Origin: Bacillus sp. FJAT-14578
GTDB lineage: Bacteria; Bacillota; Bacilli; Bacillales; Bacillaceae_H
Assembly: GCF_000504165.1 (NCBI RefSeq)
Contig: NZ_KI632508.1
Coordinates: forward strand, 62,001 to 126,000
Direction: 5' to 3'
DNA: 64,000 bases
In this document: positions 25,984 to 33,243 of the stretch, one piece after another
How the letters are laid out: each line of letters starts with the position of its first letter
How positions within the stretch are numbered: the first letter of the stretch is position 1
The notes under the pieces: generated by a model
What the model saw: only the letters and a program-made list of their open reading frames with translations
Databases searched by the model: none
Told to the model about the DNA's origin: nothing
Made by a program: the position numbers and the translations under genes

Positions 25984-26719
25984 AATCTTCTTCCTTCGTT
26001 AACCGAATATAAATTTCATCCAAAGTCGCTTCGGGCATCGCAAATTCTTGGCGCAATTCCTCCAACGTCCCTGTCGCCCGTACTTCCCCGTTATGTAAAA
26101 TGATGAATTGGTCGCAATAACGTTCCGCTGTTGCTAAAATATGTGTGGACATTAAAATGCCGGCTCCCTGCGCTTTCATCTCGTTCATTAGATCAAGCAG
26201 CGACTGAATGCCGAGAGGGTCCAGTCCTAAAAAAGGTTCATCGATGATATAAAGCGATGGCTGAACTAAAAAGGCACACATAATCATAACCTTTTGCTTC
26301 ATCCCTTTTGAGAAATGGGCCGGGAACCATTTCAGCTTTTTATCCATTCTAAACTCTTTCAACAATTTAGGCAGACGCTCTTCATATGTTTGCCGATCAA
26401 TATTATAAGCCATTGCCGTCAATTCAAGATGTTCCTTTAATGTGAGTTCATCATATAGCACAGGCGTTTCCGGAATGAATGTAAATTGGGAACGGTAACG
26501 GTTTGCGTCTTCTTTGAACGATTTGCCATTAATCAAAATCTCTCCGCTTTTTGCTTCCATCAATCCAATAATATGTTTGATTGTCGTACTTTTTCCTGCT
26601 CCATTTAAACCAATCAAGCCAACAAGCTCTCCCTTTTTCACATGAAAGGACACATTCTTTAAAACCGGCTTTTTTGTATAGCCTCCTGTAACATTTTGAA
26701 GCTGTAGTAAAGTTGTCAT
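25976..26719 (-). CDS. ecsA: ABC transporter ATP-binding protein EcsA
   Basis: This 247-residue ATPase powers EcsB. Walker A GLNGAGKST, Q loop FIPETPVLYDELT, signature FSKGMKQKV, Walker B LYIIDEPFLGLDP and H-loop STHILATAE are all present. GAAGGAG precedes the ATG. It is the first gene of ecsABC and divergent from hit, the B. subtilis arrangement, but here separated from hit by 1.2 kb of repeats. Confidence 0.95.
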   Translation of the reverse strand: MTTLLQLQNVTGGYTKKPVLKNVSFHVKKGELVGLIGLNGAGKSTTIKHIIGLMEAKSGEILINGKSFKEDANRYRSQFTFIPETPVLYDELTLKEHLELTAMAYNIDRQTYEERLPKLLKEFRMDKKLKWFPAHFSKGMKQKVMIMCAFLVQPSLYIIDEPFLGLDPLGIQSLLDLMNEMKAQGAGILMSTHILATAERYCDQFIILHNGEVRATGTLEELRQEFAMPEATLDEIYIRLTKEEDYE

Positions 26720-26803
26720 GGATTCTCCTTCTTTTTCGTTAATTTTACTTTAACTTTATTTTAACAAATCTTTTCTCTTTGCACATTTTTCTTATAGGGT
26801 GTG

Positions 26804-26837
26804 GTTAAAAGCACCGCGAAGTTAAAAGCACCGCGAA
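26804..26837. repeat. short direct repeat (2 x 17 bp)
   Basis: Two adjacent copies of GTTAAAAGCACCGCGAA (first preceded by G). The rest of 26720-26984 shows no gene; it holds only this doublet, an AAGCTCAGCTTTAAAGCTT stretch and CTTCTTCG-rich sequence of unknown origin. Confidence 0.6.
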
Positions 26838-26984
26838 GTTTAAAGAAGCTCAGCTTTAAAGCTTTTTACAATTCTTCATCACACGAAGAACCAGCACTCT
26901 TCTTCGAGGAATGCGTAAGCAGTGCTCAATCCAAGGGAGTCGGGCACCCCATTATTTCTTTGATGCACGCCCCTTTAAGTGTGT

Positions 26985-27126
26985 GTTCAAAAAGGAGGAC
27001 AAAAAGGACCGAGAAGTTCAAGGAAGCTCCGCTTTGAGCAACGGAGCGTATGCTCTTAATACGTGAGTAGCGGAAAAGCAAGCTGACGCTGAAATTCGAC
27101 GGTCATTTTTCCCGGACTTTTTGAAC
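26985..27126. repeat. MITE-like repeat family B, copy 1
   Basis: A 142-bp element bounded by GTTCAAAAAG and its complement CTTTTTGAAC. Internal landmarks are AGGACCGAGAAGTTCAA near the left end, AAGCTGAC in the middle and GACGGTCATTTTTCCCGGAC near the right. The same landmarks recur at 30770. No coding sequence. Confidence 0.6.
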
Positions 27127-27253
27127 TTCCTTAAAAACCACTATTTTTCATTGTATGTTTTTCTTAAATGGTGGGTAATCTAATTGAGGAAGAGGGGACA
27201 AGATAAAAACAATGTTGATAATCATTTTACAGTGATTCACAGTTTCAACATTG

Positions 27254-27740
27254 AAATGAGGTGTCTACAAAAGACAATCTTGTCAATTAGACCATACACT
27301 TCTTTCTACGCTTATTAATAAGGGGATGGTTAGTTTGAACAATGTGAGTGAACACGAACAACAAAATTTTACTTCATTGTAAATGAGGTGTTTGTCGCAG
27401 GCCATATAGCTGATTTGCTCATAAAAGGTCAGACTTACTAAATCATTTCTTTAAATGAGGTGTTTGTCAAAAACCATGCAGCCAATCTGCTCATATTAGT
27501 TTAGACTTACTAAATCATTTCTTTAAATGAGGTGTTTGTCGCAGGCTATGCAGCTAATTTGCTTATAATGGGTTAGACTCACTTAAAATTATTTATTTAA
27601 ATGAGGTGTTCGTCAAAGACCATGCAGCAGAGTTGCTTATATTAGGTCAATCTCACTAAATTTTTTGCTTAAAATGAGGTGTTTGTCGCAGACAATTAAC
27701 CAGAAAATAAGCAAACAAATGACTGGCAAATGAGGTGTTC
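27254..27740. repeat. imperfect tandem repeat array, about 73-bp period
   Basis: The head AAATGAGGTGT recurs at 27254, 27381, 27453, 27525, 27599, 27672 and 27728. Copies starting at 27381, 27453, 27525 and 27599 are whole units of 72, 72, 74 and 73 bp with similar bodies (ATGCAGC, TTGCT, AGACTTACTAAAT). After the head, GTCGCAGRC and GTCAAARAC versions alternate from unit to unit. No long ORF lies in the array. It occupies the divergent ecsA-hit intergenic region; function unknown. Confidence 0.85.
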
Positions 27741-27922
27741 CCTAAACGTAACGTAAGATGAAGTAAAAGCTTTTTTATCTATCCCTTCTTCCGGCGGGAG
27801 GATGCATCATTCGATTGCATTCTCTCGTTTTTATTTTACCCGTATTGAAATCAACATGGTTCTTTAATAGATCCTTATGATAAAATACCAATAATTACAT
27901 AATAGAGAAAGGAAGAAGTTAA

Positions 27923-28357
27923 ATGAGTACACATGATGAACAATGTATTTTTTGTAAGATTATCCGTGGTGAAATCCCTTGTGCAAAGGTGTTTGAAAAT
28001 GAGCATGTACTTGCCTTTTTAGATATTAGCCAAGTAACGAAAGGCCATACTCTTGTCATTCCAAAGGTACATAAAAAAGATATTTATGAGTTGACACCAA
28101 ACATCGCTTCCCGCCTATTTGAAGCGGTTCCCCAAATTGCAAACGCCATTAAAGAACAGTATGAACCTGTTGGTTTAAATCTTTTAAATAATAATGGAGA
28201 AGCAGCTGGACAAACCGTTTTCCATTATCATATGCACATCCTGCCGCGTTATGGCGATGGAGATGGGTTCGGGGCTGTTTGGAAGTCCCATCAAAGCGAC
28301 TACACATCTGAAGAGTTACAGAACATTGCTTCCACTATTTCAGAAGCCATTCGCTAA
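27923..28357 (+). CDS. hit: HIT family protein
   Basis: This 144-residue HIT-fold nucleotide hydrolase or transferase has an N-terminal CIFC zinc-type pair (residues 8-11), the DISQVTKGHTLVIPK strand region and the catalytic triad HYHMHILPR. It probably acts on AMP-linked substrates such as AMP-lysine or dinucleotides. GAAAGGAAGAAG precedes the ATG. It is divergent from ecsA as in B. subtilis and followed by a long GC-rich hairpin. Confidence 0.93.
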   Translation: MSTHDEQCIFCKIIRGEIPCAKVFENEHVLAFLDISQVTKGHTLVIPKVHKKDIYELTPNIASRLFEAVPQIANAIKEQYEPVGLNLLNNNGEAAGQTVFHYHMHILPRYGDGDGFGAVWKSHQSDYTSEELQNIASTISEAIR

Positions 28358-28374
28358 TTTTTTACCCCTCATTA

Positions 28375-28444
28375 ACGGGCAGTAAGACACCCACTTCAAA
28401 ACTTGGCGTAATCGCGGAAGTTTAAGTGGGGGGTAACTGCCCGT
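28375..28444 (+). repeat. family C repeat with complete hairpin, probable hit terminator
   Basis: ACGGGCAGT at the left pairs with ACTGCCCGT at the right, and CCCACTT with AAGTGGG inside. Half-copies starting CCCGCATTAACGGGCAG occur at 35649, 46345 and 61438. It lies 17 bp after hit. No gene lies between hit and serC; the rest of the 370 bp is the family A copy at 28532. Confidence 0.6.
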
Positions 28445-28531
28445 AAAAGTCCGAATAGATGTAACAAATCCTATTTTTTAAACACTGGCCTAAATTCGAC
28501 AATGTTTATGAAAGTGACATTGTTCTTTATT

Positions 28532-28637
28532 TAAAAGGAACCGTCAATACATCTTCAGCTTTTACTGAATCTCCCGTGACGGTTCCTTTTCAGGAGGGCA
28601 ATTCGAAACACGCTTTCTTGTTCGAATTGCCCTCCTG
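28532..28637 (-). repeat. MITE-like repeat family A, divergent copy
   Basis: On the minus strand a first hairpin (CAGGAGGGCAATTCGAA / TTCGAATTGCCCTCCTG) is followed by an outer stem AAGGAACCGTCA / TGACGGTTCCTT enclosing ATTCAGTAAAAGCTGAA. The architecture is that of family A with different stem sequences; the right tail is absent. Confidence 0.55.
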
Positions 28638-28727
28638 AATTTTTGAAAAATTAACACTAAAATTCGACATTTCATGATAGTATAAGAATATTCATTTTAG
28701 TTGAATAACTCGAGGAGGAATTTTGAG

Positions 28728-29831
28728 ATGAAAAGAGCCTATAACTTCAACGCGGGTCCATCTGCCCTTCCGTTGCCAGTCTTGCAAAAAGCGCAGGCCG
28801 AGCTTGTCGATTACCATCAGACTGGAATGTCTGTAATGGAGCTTTCCCACCGCAGTAAAGATTTTGAACAAGTTTTAGAACATGCAAAAAACTCATTAAA
28901 GGAATTGATGGACATTCCGGATACCTATGAGATTTTGTTCCTTCAAGGCGGCGCAAGCTTGCAATTCTCTATGGTTCCGATGAACTTTTTGGGTACAGAC
29001 GAAACAGCAGCCTATGTTTTAACTGGCGCATGGTCTGAAAAGGCATTGAAAGAAGCCAAAAAAGAAGGTAAAACTGCAATAGCTGCATCAACAGCAGACG
29101 GAAACTACCGTTCAATTCCAAAACAAGAAGATATTGCATTACCTGATGGAAAAATTGCCTATTTGCATATCACTTCTAATAATACTATTTTTGGTACACA
29201 ATGGCATGAATACCCTTCTTTTGAAGGTGTTGATGTAATTGCTGATATGTCAAGCGACATTTTATGTAAAAAAATCGATATCAACAAGTTCTCACTCATT
29301 TATGCTGGAGCCCAAAAGAACTTAGGCCCTTCAGGCGTGACCGTTGTCATTCTAAAGAAAGACCTGCTTGACCGCATCCCTGAAAACTTGCCAACCATTT
29401 TAGATTACAATACACATGCCAAGAGTAATTCCCTATATCATACTCCTCCTACTTTCGGCATTTATATGTTGTCGCTCGTGCTTGATTGGGTAAAAGAACA
29501 AGGCGGAGTAGAAGCTGTTCAAAAGCAAAATGAATACAAAGCATCACTTATATATGAATGCATGGATGAATATCCAGACTTTTACCGTCCACATGCGGAC
29601 AAAGACAGCCGCTCGATCATGAACGTAACATTCACCCTTCCGAATGAAGAGCTGACAAAGTCGTTTTTGCAGCAAGCAAAAGATAAAGGATTTGTAGGAC
29701 TTGCGGGACATCGTTCTGTAGGAGGATGCCGCGCTTCTATTTATAACGCAGTTCCAGTAGAAGCTTGTGAAGCACTTGTTTCCTTCATGAAAGAATTTCG
29801 TCTAGCGAATGTAAGCCATTCGCAAAATTGA
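28728..29831 (+). CDS. serC: phosphoserine aminotransferase
   Basis: SerC converts 3-phosphohydroxypyruvate and glutamate to phosphoserine in serine synthesis (PLP enzyme, cytoplasm). The 367-residue protein starts MKRAYNFNAGPSALP, the diagnostic SerC N-terminus, and has the PLP-lysine motif YAGAQKNLGPSG and a C-terminal GHRSVGGCRASIYNAV. The ATG at 28728 is preceded by GAGGAGG; the open frame extends 9 codons further but without a ribosome site. trpP follows with its own promoter beginning right after the serC stop. Confidence 0.96.
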   Translation: MKRAYNFNAGPSALPLPVLQKAQAELVDYHQTGMSVMELSHRSKDFEQVLEHAKNSLKELMDIPDTYEILFLQGGASLQFSMVPMNFLGTDETAAYVLTGAWSEKALKEAKKEGKTAIAASTADGNYRSIPKQEDIALPDGKIAYLHITSNNTIFGTQWHEYPSFEGVDVIADMSSDILCKKIDINKFSLIYAGAQKNLGPSGVTVVILKKDLLDRIPENLPTILDYNTHAKSNSLYHTPPTFGIYMLSLVLDWVKEQGGVEAVQKQNEYKASLIYECMDEYPDFYRPHADKDSRSIMNVTFTLPNEELTKSFLQQAKDKGFVGLAGHRSVGGCRASIYNAVPVEACEALVSFMKEFRLANVSHSQN

Positions 29832-29833
29832 TT

Positions 29834-29862
29834 TTTACATTTTCATGGACTTTTGTTATAAT
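29834..29862 (+). promoter_or_regulatory. sigma-A promoter of trpP
   Basis: TTTACA (29834-29839), 17 nt, TATAAT (29857-29862). It starts 3 bp after the serC stop and gives a leader of about 80 nt that contains the TRAP site. Confidence 0.75.
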
Positions 29863-29921
29863 GTCGTTATCAGTTTACGCAATAGGCAAATAGTGCACTA
29901 TTGGTAGATTGTAAACAAAAA

Positions 29922-29951
29922 GAGTTCAGTTTAGAAGAGGAGAGATGAGAA
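29922..29951 (+). promoter_or_regulatory. TRAP (MtrB) binding site over the trpP ribosome binding site
   Basis: Triplets GAG, CAG, TAG, GAG, GAG and GAG begin at 29922, 29927, 29932, 29937, 29942 and 29947, each separated by exactly 2 nt, running into the GTG start at 29952. Two more TAGs lie upstream (29883, 29891). This is the classic TRAP target and covers the Shine-Dalgarno sequence, so tryptophan-bound TRAP should block translation, as established for trpP (yhaG) in B. subtilis. Confidence 0.85.
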
Positions 29952-30476
29952 GTGAATACAAAAACGTTGGTGTCCTTATCATTATTAGTAGGAATTGGGG
30001 CAGTGCTGCACACTGTAGTACCGCCGATTTTATTTGGGATGAAGCCTGATATGCTATTAACGATGATGTTTCTTGGCATACTGTTATTCCCAAACCTAAA
30101 GAGCGTCTTATTGGTGGGTTTAACGACAGGAGCCATGTCAGCTTTGACAACAAGCTTCCCAGGCGGTCAAATTGCCAATATGATTGATAAGCCCGTAACA
30201 GCTTTGGTTTTCTTCGCTTTAGTAATGGCCGTCAAGAAATTGGCTAAATCAACAGCTGCAGCGGCTGTGCTAACAGCTATTGGTACAATCGTTTCAGGGG
30301 TTATCTTTTTATCTTCGGCTTTCTTTTTAGTAGGCCTTCCAGGTGAATTCAGCACTCTTATCAAAGTAGTTGTCTTACCGGCAGCTCTTGTAAATACGAT
30401 TGTCATGGTCGTTGTATATCCAATCGTTTTAAATGTATTAAAGCGTACGAATATAAAAACTGAGGTTTCAGCTTGA
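29952..30476 (+). CDS. trpP: tryptophan transporter TrpP
   Basis: This 174-residue membrane protein with five or six hydrophobic segments imports tryptophan. MNTKTLVSLSLLVGIGAVLH and PPILFGMKPDMLLTMMFLGI match B. subtilis TrpP (YhaG), which is of similar length. It uses a GTG start at 29952, and the ribosome binding site is embedded in a TRAP target. A sigma-A promoter lies in the serC-trpP gap and a hairpin terminator follows 5 bp after the stop. Confidence 0.92.
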   Translation: MNTKTLVSLSLLVGIGAVLHTVVPPILFGMKPDMLLTMMFLGILLFPNLKSVLLVGLTTGAMSALTTSFPGGQIANMIDKPVTALVFFALVMAVKKLAKSTAAAAVLTAIGTIVSGVIFLSSAFFLVGLPGEFSTLIKVVVLPAALVNTIVMVVVYPIVLNVLKRTNIKTEVSA

Positions 30477-30480
30477 CCAT

Positions 30481-30510
30481 AAAAGTCCGACATTGATCGG
30501 ACTTTTTTTT
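30481..30510 (+). terminator. trpP terminator
   Basis: AAAAGTCCGA and TCGGACTTTT pair around a 10-nt loop, with eight Ts in a row. Confidence 0.9.
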
Positions 30511-30553
30511 ATAGACCCTATTCTTTTAAAATCTTATGTTTATATGGGTGCCA

Positions 30554-30745
30554 TTAGGTTACATAATATAATATGAGGGCCAATAACAAAATGACGAGCG
30601 CTGAAATACCAAACATTGCTGCTCTCTTTTTTAATATGTGTTTAGGTGGATAAGATGCTGTTTTTTGCACAACTCTGATTGCATTGAACATCCCAAATAA
30701 TAACAGTATACTCAGTGCCACCAATCCAAAAATCATTCCTGCCAT
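30554..30745 (-). CDS. small two-TM membrane protein
   Basis: A 63-residue protein with two hydrophobic helices (about 4-22 and 42-61) joined by a basic loop (RVVQKTASYPPKHILKKRAA). GGGGGATGAG precedes the ATG, codon use is ordinary, and it is not antisense to another gene. I do not recognise a family. It is convergent with trpP and followed upstream by a family B repeat. Confidence 0.7.
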   Translation of the reverse strand: MAGMIFGLVALSILLLFGMFNAIRVVQKTASYPPKHILKKRAAMFGISALVILLLALILYYVT

Positions 30746-30769
30746 GTCTCATCCCCCTTTTAATGGGCA

Positions 30770-30942
30770 TTCAAATAGGACCGAGAAATTCAAACGGAGA
30801 CTATGTTAAGCACTGCTTGAGCATCGCAAAAGTAAGCTGACACCGCCCGACTAAGAGCCGCCGCGTCCTGCTGTGGCGAACGTCGGATCAGTACTTCCTG
30901 TACAAGTAAATTTGACCGTCATTTTTCCCAGACCATTTAAAC
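30770..30942. repeat. MITE-like repeat family B, copy 2
   Basis: Shares AGGACCGAGAAATTCAA, TAAGCTGAC and GACCGTCATTTTTCCCAGAC with the copy at 26985, in the same order. Ends are a degenerate inverted pair (ATTCAAAT / ATTTAAAC). The middle differs and is longer (173 bp in all). Confidence 0.55.
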
Positions 30943-31013
30943 AATTTCTTTTAGTTAACGTTATGCACAAATAACAACATATATGTACTAATTTATATAG
31001 AGGAGTGAAAAAC

Positions 31014-31388
31014 ATGAAGCGCGGAAAGTCTCTTACATTAGGCATTTTGACAGGCGGCCTCGCTGCCTGTGCAGCTGTCCTTGTATCAGCCCCTTACTCT
31101 GGCAAAGAACTACGATCTCGACTATACACTGCAAAGAAAAAAAGTGAACAAACACTGCTGGATTTAAAAAGCCGTACAAACGATGTTAAAGAACAAGTTC
31201 AGCATACAACACAGACAAGCAATACTATTGTAAAAAATGTAATGGAAAATCTTACTCAATCCGTAGAAGAATGGAAACAAAGCACCCTCCCTCATCAGCA
31301 AGCAATCCAATCTCATTTAGATGACATTCAGCATTCATTAGCAAATCTTGAACAACAAGTACAAAATACAAATCCTAAAAAAGAATAA
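31014..31388 (+). CDS. yhaH: YtxH-domain protein YhaH
   Basis: A 124-residue protein with a glycine/alanine-rich N-terminal hydrophobic segment (LTLGILTGGLAACAAVLVSAP, about 5-25) followed by SGKELRSRLYTAKKKSE, the YtxH signature, then a long polar coiled-coil-like tail. Such proteins are membrane-attached and stress-related, of unknown function. The ATG at 31014 follows GAGGAGTG. It sits upstream of scoC as in B. subtilis. Confidence 0.85.
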   Translation: MKRGKSLTLGILTGGLAACAAVLVSAPYSGKELRSRLYTAKKKSEQTLLDLKSRTNDVKEQVQHTTQTSNTIVKNVMENLTQSVEEWKQSTLPHQQAIQSHLDDIQHSLANLEQQVQNTNPKKE

Positions 31389-31394
31389 TACGCT

Positions 31395-31425
31395 AAAAAG
31401 AGAAGGAAAATGCTCCTTCTCTTTT
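31395..31425 (+). terminator. yhaH terminator
   Basis: AAAAGAGAAGGA and TCCTTCTCTTTT pair around AAATGC, 7 bp after the stop. Confidence 0.85.
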
Positions 31426-31525
31426 ATAATTTAAAAATTTCGTAAATTTATATCTTTATAAATTTTTATTTTATTGGCATAATAGAATATAAATAATAAT
31501 CGAGTAGGTTAAAGTAGGTGGAGAA

Positions 31526-32125
31526 ATGAAAAATGATGACAAAGAGTTGAATTTAAAAGAAGCGATGCTATTTAGCCAGCGTATGGCTCAAATGAGTAAA
31601 GCGCTCTGGAAAACTGTTGAAAAGGATTGGCAGCAATGGATTAAACCGTATGATCTCAATATCAATGAGCACCACATCTTATGGATTGCTTACCACTTAA
31701 AAGGAGCTTCCATTTCTGAAATCGCCAAGTTGGGTGTTATGCATGTTTCCACAGCCTTCAATTTTTCTAAAAAATTGGAAGAGCGGGGATTATTGGAGTT
31801 TTCTAAAAAGGAAAATGACAAACGAAACACGTATATCAAACTGACAGAAAAGGGAGAAAATATTTTACTAGATATAATGGAAAACTATGACCCTTCTCAA
31901 AATTCGGTTTTTGGCGGTTCACTTCCTTTAAAGAACATTTATGGCAAGTTCCCTGAATTTATCGAGTTAATGTCGGTTATTCGTAAAATTTACGGCGAAG
32001 ACTTTATGGACATTTTCGAACGCTCATTTCATAATATTGAGCAAGAATTTGTTGAAGAAAATGGAAAGTTAGTTAAGAAAGAAGAAAGACACGAAATACC
32101 AAAAGAAGAAATCATTCCTAACTAA
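31526..32125 (+). CDS. scoC: transition-state regulator ScoC (Hpr), MarR family
   Basis: ScoC is a MarR-type winged-helix dimer that in B. subtilis represses proteases, oligopeptide permeases and sporulation genes. The 199-residue protein has the HPr-type N-terminus (LKEAMLFSQRMAQMSKALWKTVEKDWQQWIKPY), recognition helix region ISEIAKLGVMHVSTAFNFSKKLEERG, wing SKKENDKRNTYIKLT and the C-terminal tail typical of ScoC. It converges with yhaI; the two stop codons overlap by 4 bp. Confidence 0.95.
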   Translation: MKNDDKELNLKEAMLFSQRMAQMSKALWKTVEKDWQQWIKPYDLNINEHHILWIAYHLKGASISEIAKLGVMHVSTAFNFSKKLEERGLLEFSKKENDKRNTYIKLTEKGENILLDIMENYDPSQNSVFGGSLPLKNIYGKFPEFIELMSVIRKIYGEDFMDIFERSFHNIEQEFVEENGKLVKKEERHEIPKEEIIPN

Positions 32126-32466
32126 TCTCTTATCCGTTTTATAATTTCTGAAAATTCTCTCATCATTTCCTTGTATAGCCCTTGTTTGGAAAGCGCATCG
32201 ACTGCTTCATGCGGGGCTATCTTGGGAGTGAGCATACCAACAAATTGTGTAAGAAGCGGAACATAGTCAATGAAACCTTCCGCTTTTTGCTCCTCATACT
32301 TTTTGCTCAACTCTTCACAAATCGTGAAAATATCGTCCACTTCCTGCTTTGTTAATTCTTTTTTGATAACAAGCGCATAAAATGATTTTCCGTTTAAGTT
32401 CGTATTTTCCCATACAATTTGAAAATAAAACTCCAGACGATTTAAACGAGATTCCAACGATTCCAT
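32122..32466 (-). CDS. yhaI: DUF1878 family protein YhaI
   Basis: A 114-residue helical protein (ESRLNRLEFYFQIVWENTN at the start) matching the YhaI family by sequence and by its place between scoC and prsA. AAAGGAGAAG lies 9 nt before the ATG. Function unknown. Its end overlaps the scoC end on the opposite strand. Confidence 0.85.
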   Translation of the reverse strand: MESLESRLNRLEFYFQIVWENTNLNGKSFYALVIKKELTKQEVDDIFTICEELSKKYEEQKAEGFIDYVPLLTQFVGMLTPKIAPHEAVDALSKQGLYKEMMREFSEIIKRIRD

Positions 32467-32686
32467 CGAGCCATTCTTCTCCTTTACTTTCTACACCAGA
32501 ATATAGTCTCCCCTTGAAGTATTCAATCCTTTTCCCGCTCCATCTTTATTCTATCTATTTCCCATTTTTTTTGGTATTGTTAATATAGTCAGGTATGTCT
32601 TTCCATATCATTGTCTCTCTTTATAACCATTGAGATTCATATATAGCTATGCCGCTCATTATTTCGATGTTGGGGGAATGTATTGA

Positions 32687-32866
32687 ATGACCACATTTTT
32701 CATTGCATTTGCTTTATTTATTTTATTTTACATTAATACATTAACAAATACATTATGTATTCAAAAAGAAATTCCAGAAGAAAAGCAGCCGAAAGTTTTT
32801 CGGACCATAAACGTCCTCATGACTATTTTATTAATTTCATCTTATGTCGAGGTATTGTTTACATAA
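32687..32866 (+). CDS. 59-residue two-TM membrane protein
   Basis: The short frame begins ATG at 32687 after TGGGGGAATG and encodes a hydrophobic helix (TTFFIAFALFILFYINTL), a polar loop (IQKEIPEEKQPKVFR) and a second helix (INVLMTILLISSYVEVLF). A hairpin terminator follows 4 bp after the stop. It is below the usual 60-codon cutoff. I do not recognise a family; the good ribosome binding site, TM pattern and terminator support it. Confidence 0.65.
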   Translation: MTTFFIAFALFILFYINTLTNTLCIQKEIPEEKQPKVFRTINVLMTILLISSYVEVLFT

Positions 32867-32870
32867 GAAT

Positions 32871-32905
32871 AAAAAAGCGATGAAGCCGGTCTTCATCGCT
32901 TTTTG
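32871..32905. terminator. bidirectional terminator between the 59-residue gene and sscA
   Basis: AAAAAAGCGATGAAG pairs with CTTCATCGCTTTTT around a short loop; both flanks are A/T runs. Confidence 0.85.
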
Positions 32906-32917
32906 CCTTCTAAATGA

Positions 32918-33010
32918 TTAGCAAAAACAAGCAGCACCAACAATAATCAATAAAATGAACAATACGACGATCAACGCAAACCCGCTGTTGTGACCATAGC
33001 CTCCAGACAT
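32918..33010 (-). CDS. sscA: YjcZ/SscA family small sporulation protein
   Basis: A 30-residue hydrophobic peptide, MSGGYGHNSGFALIVVLFIL, then LIIVGAACFC. The glycine-rich start, single helix and C-terminal CFC are diagnostic of the YjcZ family, which includes B. subtilis SscA (small spore coat assembly protein), encoded in this same neighbourhood. GGAGGAGGTG precedes the ATG. A mother-cell promoter candidate is at 33042. Assignment to SscA rather than another YjcZ member rests on position. Confidence 0.8.
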   Translation of the reverse strand: MSGGYGHNSGFALIVVLFILLIIVGAACFC

Positions 33011-33041
33011 AACAAGCACCTCCTCCATCGATTTATACTCC

Positions 33042-33069
33042 CATCGTATGCAAAAACACTCACTTGCGT
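33042..33069 (-). promoter_or_regulatory. candidate sigma-K/sigma-E promoter of sscA
   Basis: On the minus strand AC, 17 nt, CATACGATG: one mismatch to the sigma-K -10 consensus CATANNNTA and 1 nt over its usual spacing. It ends 31 bp before the sscA ATG. Confidence 0.45.
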
Positions 33070-33243
33070 TTAGGCTAATGTCCTGCATCATAATGAAATC
33101 CTTTAAAAGGCTGCCTCAAGCCGATATTACTGAAATACTTTCATTTTCAAGACCTTTTCGTTACAATGGGAGAATGTGATATATTAATTGATGCCTTTTG
33201 GGCATACTGTCAGTAAAAATTGAAAGTAGGAGTTGTTTGAAGA

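Noticed and set aside
27254..27740. CRISPR array
   Set aside because: The DNA between heads is itself repeated (same body in each unit), the heads are not palindromic and vary, and there are no cas genes.
27254..27740. Antitoxin RNA repeats of a type III toxin-antitoxin system
   Set aside because: No ToxN/TenpN/CptN-like gene follows; the next gene is hit. The unit length of about 73 bp is also longer than the known antitoxin repeats.
29870..30140. Minus-strand frames over trpP
   Set aside because: Shadows of trpP; the plus strand has promoter, TRAP site, start and terminator.
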